A program made the translations under genes and the position numbers. This document shows, one piece after another, positions 9,548-19,274 of a stretch of 64,000 bases of DNA. Within the stretch, counting starts at the first letter, position 1. Each line of letters begins with the position of its first letter. The stretch is from an uncultured Acinetobacter sp. GTDB taxonomy: Bacteria; Pseudomonadota; Gammaproteobacteria; Pseudomonadales; Moraxellaceae. The stretch covers positions 82,903 to 146,902 of the forward strand of contig NZ_CANLSL010000003.1 in NCBI RefSeq assembly GCF_947493735.1, written 5' to 3'. Under the pieces are notes generated by a model that worked only from the letters and a program-made list of their open reading frames with translations, did not search any database and was not told the origin of the DNA.

Positions 9548-10141
9548 ATGGTTCAAACTCAGCACACAGCTCCCCACGGCGAACGTCGCCAAAGCTCACG
9601 AGCTGATGCATTATTGAGATTTAATTATCAGGAGATCAGCAAAGAACAAGCAGAACTTGATCCCTACAATCCAGAATTTATGATACCACGATATTTTCTT
9701 TTACTTTCAGAACTTGCACAAATTGACAGCGTTCTTGAGTGGGAAATTGACGCAATTAAAACAGAACATCCGGGATTTGGACACATTTTCAGTTTGCTCA
9801 ATCAAAAAATCGATTTGATCAATCACAGCACTTACGATTCTCTCAAAGGCATGTTGCCTAGCCCTGAACGAGTGAACATCTCCGAAAGTGGTTTGTCATT
9901 CTTCACCAAATCATCAATGCAAAATGACAGCTACATCCATCTTACCTTTATGGATACCGAAAAGCACTTCCAAGTCGCTGCCACTGCACACGTGGTCTAC
10001 ACCCTTGAAGGTGACGATGGCAAATATCGTATCGGTGCGCACTTTGTCAATCTACATGATGAAGATCGTGAAAAACTGGCGACCTGTGTAGAGCGCATCC
10101 ACAACGAAGAACATGAAGACGCTGACAACGCTGAAAGCTAG
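9548..10141 (+). CDS. PilZ-like domain protein (probable c-di-GMP-related)
   Basis: A 197-residue cytoplasmic protein. The C-terminal half (about 105-190) reads like a PilZ beta-barrel: PERVNISESGLSFFT, a central VAATAHVVYTLEG strand and RIGAHFVNLHDEDRE. The N-terminal half is helical and rich in Glu and Leu. A canonical RxxxR c-di-GMP motif is not obvious; the N-terminal ERRQSSRADA (residues 12-21) could supply arginines. Nucleotide binding is therefore uncertain. A GAGGAAG ribosome site precedes the ATG. It is divergent from lolC and converges on the EamA transporter gene. Confidence 0.72.
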   Translation: MVQTQHTAPHGERRQSSRADALLRFNYQEISKEQAELDPYNPEFMIPRYFLLLSELAQIDSVLEWEIDAIKTEHPGFGHIFSLLNQKIDLINHSTYDSLKGMLPSPERVNISESGLSFFTKSSMQNDSYIHLTFMDTEKHFQVAATAHVVYTLEGDDGKYRIGAHFVNLHDEDREKLATCVERIHNEEHEDADNAES

Positions 10142-10169
10142 AACTAAATTTGGTTAAATAGATGATGAT

Positions 10170-10202
10170 TTCAACGTATGCGCTCACGAAGCATACGTTG
10201 AA
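10170..10202. repeat. 12-bp inverted repeat covering the EamA stop codon
   Basis: TTCAACGTATGC at 10170-10181 pairs perfectly with GCATACGTTGAA at 10191-10202, with a 9-base loop. The arms encode the last residues and stop of the EamA gene. There is no T run on either side, so it would be a 3'-end stabiliser or Rho-dependent site, not a classical terminator. Confidence 0.7.
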
Positions 10203-11073
10203 TATCATGATAAAAATAAAGCAATAAGCCAATAAAAATCACCACAATGCCAAAATACACCTGCATCGACAAATACTCTTGATTGAGCACCGCACCCAAA
10301 ATCAACGCAATAATAGGGGTCATCACGGTCGTCAATGACAACGTGGTCGCTGAGATATTTTGTATCAATTTAAAATAGCAAAACATCGCCACAATCGAAG
10401 CCACCACAGCGGTAAATAATAATGCAGAAATCGACTTGAGCGATGGCATTGTCGTTGGCACTTGATCCCAAATAAATGGAATAAAACCAATCGCAATAAT
10501 GGTTGAGAAAATAATCGAACCCGAAGCCTGCGCAAATGGTGTGACTGGCGCATTAATCTGTTTGACGAAATACATCGAGAAACAATAAATCGTCACACTC
10601 GCCAACACCAAGAAAATCCCAATCACATTGAAGTGCATACTCTCTTGCGCAAGTAAACACATGCTACTTAGCCCTGCGAGCGCCACAAACATCCCTAACC
10701 ATTGCAAGGCTCGAAGCTGTACCGAAAACCAAATTGCACCGACTAAACCTGTGATCACAGGCGCCATACCAAATACCATCGCAATAATACTTGAGGACAA
10801 ATGTGATGTAGCAAGATAGGTAAACGTCTGCGATACAATCAGACTCAGGCTTCCTGCGAGATAGCTCAGACAAGTCTGCCGTGTGAATGGTAGCGGAATC
10901 TTCATCAACCACACCAAGCCCAGTGTCAGCGGCAAAGCAAGAAAAAAACGCAGTACCATCGACCACATCGGTGCAATCGTATCCACACTCCAGACAATCG
11001 CAAGCGGTGTCGATGCCCAAATAAAAATAAGTGCGATGTAAGTAATCACCGCATTTTGCTTGGAGATATTCAT
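10171..11073 (-). CDS. EamA-family (DMT superfamily) transporter
   Basis: A 300-residue integral membrane protein with about ten helices in two EamA repeats; the first begins IALIFIWASTPLAIVWSV and the second IYCFSMYFVKQ. The family exports metabolites or amino acids through the inner membrane; the substrate cannot be inferred. The C-terminal tail LRERIR and the stop codon are encoded in one arm of a 12-bp inverted repeat. It converges on the PilZ-like gene. Confidence 0.9.
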   Translation of the reverse strand: MNISKQNAVITYIALIFIWASTPLAIVWSVDTIAPMWSMVLRFFLALPLTLGLVWLMKIPLPFTRQTCLSYLAGSLSLIVSQTFTYLATSHLSSSIIAMVFGMAPVITGLVGAIWFSVQLRALQWLGMFVALAGLSSMCLLAQESMHFNVIGIFLVLASVTIYCFSMYFVKQINAPVTPFAQASGSIIFSTIIAIGFIPFIWDQVPTTMPSLKSISALLFTAVVASIVAMFCYFKLIQNISATTLSLTTVMTPIIALILGAVLNQEYLSMQVYFGIVVIFIGLLLYFYHDIQRMLRERIR

Positions 11074-11124
11074 GCTTTACTCAAGAATGTGTATTGTGAA
11101 AATTTGGTCGCAGATTAAATGATT

Positions 11125-11604
11125 TTAAGCTTTAGTCGCCCGAATCTGTTTACGAATCGTCTGCTCTAGCGCATTGGCAAACTCACGTTTATCACGCTCA
11201 TTCATCGCGGCAGGACCACCAGTTTGCACCCCTGCTCCACGTAGGCTATCCATATAATCTCGCAGATGCAATCGTGCTTTAATATTATTGACGGTAAAAA
11301 TCTCACCACGCGGATGAATCGCCACACCACCTTTTTCGATTACTTGTGCCGCTAAGGGAATATCTTGCGTGACAACAATATCAGTGGCTTGCATACGCTC
11401 AACAATGGTCTGATCCGCTACATCTGCACCAGATAATACTTGCAGAGTTTTGATACGTGTTGAACGTGGAATATTTAAGGCCTGATTCGCTACAAAGGTC
11501 ACTTCAAGAGCGAAGCGATCTGATGCACGATAGATAATGTCTTTGAGTACATTTGGAATGGCATCGGCGTCGATCCAAAGGTGAAATTGAGGTTCAGTAG
11601 CCAT
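11125..11604 (-). CDS. YaiI/YqxD family protein (DUF188, PIN-like)
   Basis: A 159-residue protein of the YaiI/YqxD family, conserved in bacteria but with no established function. [19 protein letters not shown] gives the acidic N-terminal core (canonically WVDADACP), [15 protein letters not shown] is the second acidic block, and [15 protein letters not shown] matches the conserved C-terminal region. The fold is related to PIN-type nucleases. The ATG is separated by one base from the T run of an upstream terminator and has no ribosome site, so expression may need readthrough or an internal promoter. Confidence 0.9.
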   Translation of the reverse strand: MATEPQFHLWIDADAIPNVLKDIIYRASDRFALEVTFVANQALNIPRSTRIKTLQVLSGADVADQTIVERMQATDIVVTQDIPLAAQVIEKGGVAIHPRGEIFTVNNIKARLHLRDYMDSLRGAGVQTGGPAAMNERDKREFANALEQTIRKQIRATKA

Positions 11605-11605
11605 G

Positions 11606-11639
11606 AAAAAAATGCAGATTATCTAGAATAATCTGCATT
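11606..11639 (-). terminator. Intrinsic terminator of the SDR gene, abutting the YaiI start codon
   Basis: AATGCAGATTAT (11611-11622) pairs perfectly with ATAATCTGCATT (11628-11639). On the minus strand the hairpin is followed by seven T that end one base before the next ATG. Confidence 0.85.
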
Positions 11640-11681
11640 GTAGTCATATTTCGCTGAATTTACCCTATAAAAAAGAGTGTT

Positions 11682-12446
11682 TTACCGTGGTTGCATCCGA
11701 ATTCCACCATCAACACGGATCGTTTCACCATTCATATAGGCATTTTCAATGATGAATTGTGCTGTTTGAGCGATTTCATCAGGTTGCCCAAGACGCTGTG
11801 GGTTCAACACCGTCGCAGAAAGCGATTCAATGACTTTTTCACCCAAACTATCAAAGAGTGGTGTATGAATCAGTCCAGGCGCAATGGTATTCACGCGGAT
11901 ACCATACTGCGCAAGATCACGAGCAATCGGCAAAGTCATTCCCACAATTCCACCTTTGGACGCACTATAGGCAGCTTGACCAACTTGCCCCTCAAAAGCG
12001 GCGACCGATGCAGTATTAATAATTACCCCACGCTCACCATCGACCAAGTCATTTTTTGCCATTTGCTCTGCCGCAAGGCGTAGTACATTAAATGTACCAA
12101 CTAAATTAATTTGAATGACACGATTAAATTCTTCGAGTGGGAAAACGCCATTTTTACCGAGCGTTTTCACGGCACCGCCCACCCCAGCATAGTTAATACA
12201 AATATGAATCGCCCCAAAACGCGCCATGACTTGCGTAATCGCCTGCTGTACAGAAGACTCATCGGCTACATTGGTTTTAACAAATAAAACCTGATCTGAA
12301 AATTCAGATGACAGTGTTGCTCCTGCGGATTCGTTAAAATCCAAAACCGCTATTTTTGCGCCCAACTGAACAAACCGCTTAACAGTTGCCAAACCCAATC
12401 CTGATGCACCACCTGTAATAATGGCTACTTTATTTTCCAGATCCAT
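11682..12446 (-). CDS. Short-chain dehydrogenase (3-hydroxyacyl-CoA dehydrogenase type 2-like)
   Basis: A 254-residue NAD(P)-dependent SDR. TGGASGLGLA is the nucleotide-binding glycine motif; NYAGVGG corresponds to the NNAG block with Tyr in place of the second Asn; the catalytic Tyr-Lys pair is in YSASKGG; NTIAPGLIHTP follows. The order and the C-terminal MNGETIRVDGGIRMQPR resemble the 17-beta-HSD10/3-hydroxyacyl-CoA dehydrogenase branch that acts in branched-chain or fatty acyl degradation (family inference). I took the ATG at 12446 because GAGGTGAG precedes it; a longer frame upstream lacks support. Monocistronic with its own terminator. Confidence 0.92.
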   Translation of the reverse strand: MDLENKVAIITGGASGLGLATVKRFVQLGAKIAVLDFNESAGATLSSEFSDQVLFVKTNVADESSVQQAITQVMARFGAIHICINYAGVGGAVKTLGKNGVFPLEEFNRVIQINLVGTFNVLRLAAEQMAKNDLVDGERGVIINTASVAAFEGQVGQAAYSASKGGIVGMTLPIARDLAQYGIRVNTIAPGLIHTPLFDSLGEKVIESLSATVLNPQRLGQPDEIAQTAQFIIENAYMNGETIRVDGGIRMQPR

Positions 12447-12646
12447 ATACTTCTCACCTCGCTTACTTTGCCACATACACTAGCAGAACAAATGTGTATC
12501 CTCTTTAGCGTAAACCGTCATTTCGCATTGTCATTTTCGTCAATATGTTTAAGTAACATAAATTCTGTTTTACTGACAAACACTTGAAAATAATCATTTA
12601 TGCCTTATAACTATATAAAATTTCATTGCATAAAAGTCGAGTCCAT

Positions 12647-13588
12647 ATGAGCCAACAGTCGAGTACCAAGCAACAACCAGAAATCATCTCTGTTAGCTGT
12701 GAGAACTTTGGCGGTCACGCCGAACATTGGCGCATCTTAAGCCAACAGCCTGAAAAAGAGGTGAGTGGTTGGATGCAACAAGCGCTCGATACCGCAAGCT
12801 CGCCAATGGGACTTTGTGATAATGAAGATGATTTACCCAAAGATGTTTGGCTGCTTCAAGGTCCACAGCAACCGATTCATCTACAACAAATCATCGCTGT
12901 AGACAATAACCATCCTAAACACTTTATTACCGCATTTCCATCCTTTGACAGTCCGTATAAAGTCAATGCCAAAGTTGGGCGAATTCTTGCTTGCCCAAAT
13001 AACCATGAAGCCGTGCTACGTCTTGAGCTCGACGATACCAGCGTGATCTATGCTTATGATGCGCTCTATGTAGTCAATCAAGATCAATACGATGCCAACA
13101 CCACTTATCAAGCTGAACTGTCTGCATGGGGCTATGGACTCGAAGCTGTACCAAATAAAGAAACCATGCTCATCGAAGATCCTGCGGCGATTCGTCACCA
13201 TCGTGCTTTGAATGATATTTTGGCAGATCATAATGGTGAAACACCTGACAATCTGCAAGATTTACTTGCCGCATGGCAGCCATCAAGCCCTGAAGATGAA
13301 ATGCCTGTGACCCTCGATATTTCCAAAATGGTCGCTTATCTTTACGGCGAAACAATGGGTCAGGAAGATGAAGCGTGGTTTCAAGGCGATATCGTTGGGA
13401 AAAGCCACGGAGAGTTTTTTGATAAACTCATCACACTTTATGATGTGGCGATCATGCGTGAAGAAAAAGCCAAACCTGTCATTTTGCGCTTAGCTGTGGC
13501 AAAAACTCAGCAAGAATTTGAAATTGGTGAATTTATTCGCGGAAACATATGGATTCAAACAAAAATATATGCTACAACTGTCACCTAA
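12647..13588 (+). CDS. Conserved protein of unknown function
   Basis: A 313-residue soluble acidic protein I cannot assign. No signal peptide or membrane helix is seen. A hydrophobic beta-rich centre (RILACPNNHEAVLRLELDD...VIYAYDALYVV) looks folded, and the C-terminal block DEAWFQGDIVGKSHGEFF is distinctive. I chose the ATG at 12647 over an upstream TTG at 12626. It is followed after 32 bases by a 45-residue membrane microprotein, which could be cotranscribed, and then by a terminator. Confidence 0.75.
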   Translation: MSQQSSTKQQPEIISVSCENFGGHAEHWRILSQQPEKEVSGWMQQALDTASSPMGLCDNEDDLPKDVWLLQGPQQPIHLQQIIAVDNNHPKHFITAFPSFDSPYKVNAKVGRILACPNNHEAVLRLELDDTSVIYAYDALYVVNQDQYDANTTYQAELSAWGYGLEAVPNKETMLIEDPAAIRHHRALNDILADHNGETPDNLQDLLAAWQPSSPEDEMPVTLDISKMVAYLYGETMGQEDEAWFQGDIVGKSHGEFFDKLITLYDVAIMREEKAKPVILRLAVAKTQQEFEIGEFIRGNIWIQTKIYATTVT

Positions 13589-13620
13589 GTCTAATTACTA
13601 TGCAATTACAAGGCATAACA

Positions 13621-13758
13621 ATGAAAAGCGATGTCCAACAGCCTCAGCCGATGGAAGCCATCTCTTTATCCAGTCTAAAGGTAGACAAGTTTGCGTGTCT
13701 GTTCTTCTGTTTGGGTATTGTGCTTAGCGCTTGGTTTCTACACAGTTTCATTATCTAA
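13621..13758 (+). CDS. Small single-pass membrane protein (45 aa)
   Basis: An open frame starting MKSDVQQPQPMEA with one clear transmembrane helix (FACLFFCLGIVLSAWFLHSF) at the C-terminus. An AAGG lies 10 to 13 bases before the ATG. It fits between the unknown protein and a terminator, as a small second gene of that unit. No family is recognised; it could still be a chance frame, but the composition and terminator position favour a real gene. Confidence 0.5.
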   Translation: MKSDVQQPQPMEAISLSSLKVDKFACLFFCLGIVLSAWFLHSFII

Positions 13759-13760
13759 AT

Positions 13761-13796
13761 AAAAAATCGGTACAATGTAATTGCAACCGATTTTTT
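13761..13796. terminator. Bidirectional intrinsic terminator
   Basis: AAAAAATCGGT and ACCGATTTTTT flank a loop, giving T runs on both strands. It serves the unknown-protein unit on the plus strand and serC on the minus strand. Confidence 0.85.
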
Positions 13797-13835
13797 AATG
13801 TCCATGTTTTGATAATGAACAAACCAATCAACAGA

Positions 13836-14915
13836 TCAACCATACTGTTTTGCAAAGTCCTGCATAAATTCAACTAAAGCTTCCACACCTGCCAACGGCA
13901 CCGCATTATAAATACTGGCACGCATACCGCCCACAGAACGATGTCCTGCAAGATTCAATAAATTGCGTTTTTCCGCCTCTACCAAGAAAGTTTTCTCAAG
14001 CTTCTCATCTGCCAAAGTGAATGGCACATTCATGATCGAACGATTGGCTTTGGCAATTGGATTTTGATAAAAACCACTTTGATCAATATAACCATAAAGC
14101 AGATTGGCTTTTTGCAGGTTAATTTGATGCATCGCATCTACCCCACCCTGCTCAAGTAACCATTCAAATACCAAACCTGATAGATACCAAGAATAGGTCG
14201 CTGGTGTATTCACCATTGAACCATTCTTCGCTTGATCGGCATATTTCAAGATACTTGGGATTTCTGCTTTGCTTTGATCGAGTAAATCATCACGCACGAT
14301 GACGATGGTCAAACCCGCAGGGCCAATGTTCTTTTGTGCACCTGCGTAGATCACGCCAAATTTTGATACATCCAGTGGCGCAGACAAAATACTCGAAGAA
14401 TAATCACACACCAGTGGCGCATTCGCATTTGGAATGCCTGCAAACTGAATTCCGCCAATCGTTTCATTATCAGCATAATGCACATAAGCTACGTCATTTG
14501 AGAGATTCCAGGCAGATTGATCAGCGATAGCCATCTTAGCATCGACAGTCGTTACTGCATCAATGACATTGATCTCGCCATAACGCTTTGCTTCTTTGAA
14601 TGCTTTCTCAGACCAAATCCCAGTATTGATATAGTCTGCTTTACTATTTTTACCAAGCAAGTTCAGTGGGATCGCAGAAAACTGAAGTGATGCACCACCT
14701 TGCAAAAATAACACTTTATAATTCTCAGGAATCGCAAGTAATGTGCGTAAATCTTCTTCTGCCTTTTCTGCCACAGCAACAAAATCATCGCTACGGTGGC
14801 TCATTTCCATGATCGACAATCCTTTGCCCTGCCAATTGGTCAACTCTTGCTGTGCTTTTTCTAAAACAGCAGTAGGCAATGCAGCTGGACCTGCACAGAA
14901 ATTATAGGCACGCAT
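13836..14915 (-). CDS. serC: Phosphoserine aminotransferase
   Basis: PLP-dependent enzyme converting 3-phosphohydroxypyruvate to phosphoserine (serine synthesis), also used in pyridoxal phosphate synthesis. The N-terminal NFCAGPAALP, the GGASLQFSAIP phosphate-binding block, the PLP lysine in YAGAQKNIGPAGLT and the C-terminal HRSVGGMRASIYNA are all canonical. Length of 359 residues is normal. A GAGGAC ribosome site precedes the ATG. It stands alone between a shared terminator and a long empty region. Confidence 0.97.
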   Translation of the reverse strand: MRAYNFCAGPAALPTAVLEKAQQELTNWQGKGLSIMEMSHRSDDFVAVAEKAEEDLRTLLAIPENYKVLFLQGGASLQFSAIPLNLLGKNSKADYINTGIWSEKAFKEAKRYGEINVIDAVTTVDAKMAIADQSAWNLSNDVAYVHYADNETIGGIQFAGIPNANAPLVCDYSSSILSAPLDVSKFGVIYAGAQKNIGPAGLTIVIVRDDLLDQSKAEIPSILKYADQAKNGSMVNTPATYSWYLSGLVFEWLLEQGGVDAMHQINLQKANLLYGYIDQSGFYQNPIAKANRSIMNVPFTLADEKLEKTFLVEAEKRNLLNLAGHRSVGGMRASIYNAVPLAGVEALVEFMQDFAKQYG

Positions 14916-15419
14916 GGGATGTCCTCATAAAATGGGCGAAAAAATAGATGCCTATTTAAGCATAAAGACAAATCATAAAAAAGAAGACGAAGTGCAAAGA
15001 AGGACTTTTGGATAATCGCTTATTTCAATTAATTTATTGACTTTAATCAAACTAAACACTCAGTTTTTATTTTCATAAAAAATAGAGTGAAGAAAATCTG
15101 TAATCACTCTGTTATTTTTATGGCTAATGTTTGATCTATTTTTCATAATTCCTGACAAATTATTTTGCATTTTTGCGTTCGTCAGTACGAAGAACTGACA
15201 ATCTCCATTGTAATGTTATCTTATAACTAGAATTTGTCACCAAACTGTAAACCCTATTCATCATTTCTACATTTTTTTACTAGCATCGCTTCCGTACCTT
15301 GCATTGATGCCTAATGCAGTACGATTTATTCCATTGCACATTAGAGTGAGCGAGTTTGAGCACTTACATACTACGATGACATTGGACATTTTGTTGTGAA
15401 TTTTAAAAGGACGCCTATT
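14916..15419. other. 504-base intergenic region with candidate promoter
   Basis: No coding frame or structured RNA is recognised. The left part must hold the serC promoter. On the plus strand a candidate promoter at 15195-15222 would give the small secreted protein gene a leader of about 190 bases. Confidence 0.5.
15195..15222 (+). promoter_or_regulatory. Candidate sigma-70 promoter for small secreted protein gene
   Basis: CTGACA and TATCTT separated by 16 bases. Start of transcription is not proven; the implied 5' leader of about 190 bases is long. Confidence 0.4.
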
Positions 15420-15716
15420 ATGAAACTGGTTAAAACATTATTGATCACAGGTTTAACAACGCTTTCTATCTCAGCTTTTGCTGGTGAAACGATTGAGCAA
15501 GCACCTGCAACTACACCTGAAGCAAAGCTCAACGTACAAGCGGAAGCACAAGCACCTCAAGATGCAACTATCGTATCTACACAAGATGCTTTAGCTCAAG
15601 GTACTGCACCAACTGAAGAACAATTAAATCAAGCTGCTGCTGATGCAAAAGCATCGCGTAAAGCCGGTAACAAAGTTGCTCTAGAAGAAGAGCAAGACAA
15701 AAAAGATAAGCAATAA
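15420..15716 (+). CDS. Small secreted Ala/Gln/Glu-rich protein
   Basis: A 98-residue preprotein. MKLVKTLLITGLTTLSISAFAG is a good Sec signal with probable cleavage after AFA. The mature part is low-complexity, rich in Ala, Gln, Glu and Thr, and ends in a charged EEEQDKKDKQ tail; it is probably disordered in the periplasm. The ribosome site TTTTAAAAGGAC and MKL start are almost the same as in the next gene (16049), suggesting a duplicated or co-regulated pair. No family is recognised. The upstream in-frame ATG at 15396 is rejected because AAAAGGA precedes 15420. Confidence 0.8.
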   Translation: MKLVKTLLITGLTTLSISAFAGETIEQAPATTPEAKLNVQAEAQAPQDATIVSTQDALAQGTAPTEEQLNQAAADAKASRKAGNKVALEEEQDKKDKQ

Positions 15717-16048
15717 GCTGAAAGTGCTTGACATTAAGAGTTCATCTTTTTTAAGAGCCCATCTTAAATACTAGCATTTAAAACTTGTCTTAAAACTTTG
15801 TTGGGTTTGAGATCATCAGTTGGTGATCTCAATCTTTCTATTCTCTTATACAAAAAATAAATCAAAAAACATTTCAAAATATATGAATTTCGTCACACAT
15901 TATTAATTTCAGATCAATCTCACGCTATGTTTAGCGAGCTAGATAACGAGTGCATAAAAAGTAGCGAATGGACCAACTACCTTAATAATGCGAATAGTTA
16001 AATTTATAGCGACAATCTATTATTGATCCAAGTTTAAAAGGACACCTC
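15717..16048. other. Intergenic region between the two small secreted protein genes
   Basis: Holds a hairpin at 15807-15832 and otherwise AT-rich DNA; a small GCTATGTTTAGC hairpin lies near 15922. No further gene seen. Confidence 0.5.
15807..15840 (+). terminator. Probable terminator of first small secreted protein gene
   Basis: TTGAGATCA (15807-15815) pairs with TGATCTCAA (15824-15832) and is followed by a T-rich but interrupted tract. Confidence 0.6.
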
Positions 16049-16288
16049 ATGAAACTCCTAAACGCACTTCTTATGACTAGCCTATTCGCCCTCACTACAA
16101 CGACTTTTGCAGATGATACTTCTGAAGCAACAGAAGCGACTAGCAAATCTAAAGTACAAGTTGAAATTTTTGACGTTGAGGTTGAACCTGTTGAGCAAAT
16201 CAATGATGACACAACAGCAGATCAAGAACCTGTCGCAGATGAAGCACAGCCTATTTATGGCAACCCAGAAGATATATTGACCGAATAA
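16049..16288 (+). CDS. Small secreted acidic protein
   Basis: A 79-residue preprotein with signal MKLLNALLMTSLFALTTTTFA and probable cleavage after TFA. The mature 58 residues are strongly acidic (many Asp, Glu, Thr, Val) with no cysteine. The ribosome site TTTAAAAGGACACC matches that of the previous gene nearly base for base, and the first residues MKL are shared, although the mature parts differ. A strong terminator follows. Function unknown; a periplasmic disordered or stress-related protein is one possibility. Confidence 0.78.
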   Translation: MKLLNALLMTSLFALTTTTFADDTSEATEATSKSKVQVEIFDVEVEPVEQINDDTTADQEPVADEAQPIYGNPEDILTE

Positions 16289-16321
16289 ACTTTTAAGAAA
16301 TTAAAAGCTAAGGCATGAAAA

Positions 16322-16350
16322 TGAGACCATATGCTGGTCTCATTTTATTT
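16322..16350 (+). terminator. Intrinsic terminator
   Basis: TGAGACCA and TGGTCTCA pair around TATGC and are followed by TTTTATTTT. Confidence 0.8.
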
Positions 16351-16397
16351 TGCGCTTTTAAATTTTGCGCTTTTAAATATAGTTATCAAAATCTGAC

Positions 16398-16812
<415 letters not shown>

Positions 16813-16873
16813 GACGCTCATCTTAGCAAAAAACTCGGAGAAAAAATATTTTTTGCATCAACTATTTTTCATA

Positions 16874-17149
<276 letters not shown>

Positions 17150-17200
17150 TTAGTTTGCATCGCTAAATACAATTGTCGTTCTAAAGTACTCTAACGAGAA

Positions 17201-17827
<627 letters not shown>

Positions 17828-17926
17828 CTAAAGTCACCATTGAAAAAACAACGCTAAAATAATCAACCATTGTATACATGATGGTTTGTTGTTGGTTTTA
17901 TAAAATTTTTTGGAAAAAATTGATTT

Positions 17927-18403
17927 ATGGCAAATGCAAAAGTCGTCAAAAAAAATAACTCTGGCACCATCGCACAGAACAAACGTGCTCGCCATGATTA
18001 TTTTATTGAAGAAAAATTTGAAGCAGGTTTGTCATTGCAAGGCTGGGAAGTCAAATCCTTACGTGCTGGGCGGATGAGCTTGGTCGAAAGCTATATTACC
18101 TTTAAAAATAACGAAGCGTTTTTATTTGGTGCACAAATCCAACCACTACTTTCTGCATCAACGCATGTGGTCGCAGAAGCAACCCGTACACGTAAACTTC
18201 TGCTTTCACGTAGAGAATTGGAAAAATTACTCGGTGCAGTCAATCAAAAAGGCTATACCTGTGTACCATTGGCATGTTATTGGAAAGGTCATTTGGCAAA
18301 ATTAGAAATCGCCTTAGTAAAAGGTAAACAGCTTCACGACAAACGCCAAACCGAGAAAGCCCGTGATTGGCAACGTGATAAAGCACGTATTTTCCATCAA
18401 TAA
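17927..18403 (+). CDS. smpB: SsrA-binding protein SmpB
   Basis: Partner of tmRNA in rescue of stalled ribosomes. The 158-residue protein has the N-terminal [20 protein letters not shown] block, [14 protein letters not shown], and the C-terminal basic tail [16 protein letters not shown] that enters the mRNA channel. All canonical. The tmRNA gene itself is not in the window. A palindromic repeat follows the stop by 17 bases. Confidence 0.97.
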   Translation: MANAKVVKKNNSGTIAQNKRARHDYFIEEKFEAGLSLQGWEVKSLRAGRMSLVESYITFKNNEAFLFGAQIQPLLSASTHVVAEATRTRKLLLSRRELEKLLGAVNQKGYTCVPLACYWKGHLAKLEIALVKGKQLHDKRQTEKARDWQRDKARIFHQ

Positions 18404-18419
18404 TTTTTATACACCGTAT

Positions 18420-18454
18420 ATTCCTCCCCTTGAGGGGAGGTTAGGTGGGGTGTT
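18420..18454. repeat. REP-like palindromic repeat downstream of smpB
   Basis: CCTCCCC-TTGA-GGGGAGG hairpin (18423-18440) followed by the tail TTAGGTGGGGTGTT. The hairpin plus TTRGGTGGGG tail recurs at 51349-51376 and, inverted, in rnpB. Confidence 0.75.
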
Positions 18455-18482
18455 AGAGTAAAAAACTATATACAATCAACTA

Positions 18483-19049
18483 TTAAAAATTCGGCTTATA
18501 ATCAAAGCCAATATCCATCACCCGATCTTGAAACGGCTTTAACGCTTTCTTATTTAAGCTCATACTATTCACGACATTATTCGGGAAAATTTGGATGCTG
18601 TTATTAAAGTGCTCAACATTGCGGTTAAAAATGCTAATCGCTGCGCCGACATTTTCATTCTGATCTGTGATTTCGTGCATGAGTTTTTGATACACTTCAT
18701 TGGCTTTGAGTTCAGGATAAGCTTCCACTTGTACATGAATGCCTTTGAGCAATTGTGAAGTTTGGTGTTCGATTTGCTCAAGCTTTGCCACATCTTGGGT
18801 ATTTTGATTGAGGTTTAAAATATTCTGACGCAATGCGCTGATTTGCGTCATCGTGCTTTGTTCAAAATCACCATAACGATCAATCAAAGGTTGCAAATCA
18901 TCTAGGATTTTAACTTTTTGACGTTCAAAACTCGCCACATCAGACCATGCACGTTTTGCCGCATTTTCATTTTTGACGATATTGTTGCGGATCACGATAA
19001 AGAAGAAAATCACTAAAGCGATAATGCCCAAAAAGATGATTAAACCCAT
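18483..19049 (-). CDS. LemA family protein
   Basis: A 188-residue inner-membrane protein with one N-terminal helix (MGLIIFLGIIALVIFFFIVI) and a long helical remainder, as in LemA proteins whose function is poorly defined. Conserved family pieces include NAAKRAWSDV, EAYPELKANEVYQKLM and a C-terminal FPNNVVNSM. The ATG at 19049 is preceded by GGGGGAG at good distance; a longer frame to 19082 is not supported. The next gene upstream encodes a DUF3137-like membrane protein, a frequent LemA neighbour. Confidence 0.93.
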   Translation of the reverse strand: MGLIIFLGIIALVIFFFIVIRNNIVKNENAAKRAWSDVASFERQKVKILDDLQPLIDRYGDFEQSTMTQISALRQNILNLNQNTQDVAKLEQIEHQTSQLLKGIHVQVEAYPELKANEVYQKLMHEITDQNENVGAAISIFNRNVEHFNNSIQIFPNNVVNSMSLNKKALKPFQDRVMDIGFDYKPNF

Positions 19050-19274
19050 AGCCAAACTCCCCCGAAGATGTTGTTGATACAAAGCTACGCTATGTTCAAG
19101 CAGGTTTTAAAAATTGTTATTGATCAAAAAAATTGCGACGCAAATCTTCGATTGATCTGATTGTAATCTATTTTTGGTTTAAATCCATGATGAGCTTTGA
19201 TAATTAGATTGATTATTTATTCCAAAATTCACAAGGCTAAAAATATCAGACAACACCAATAAACTCAGAGTGAT

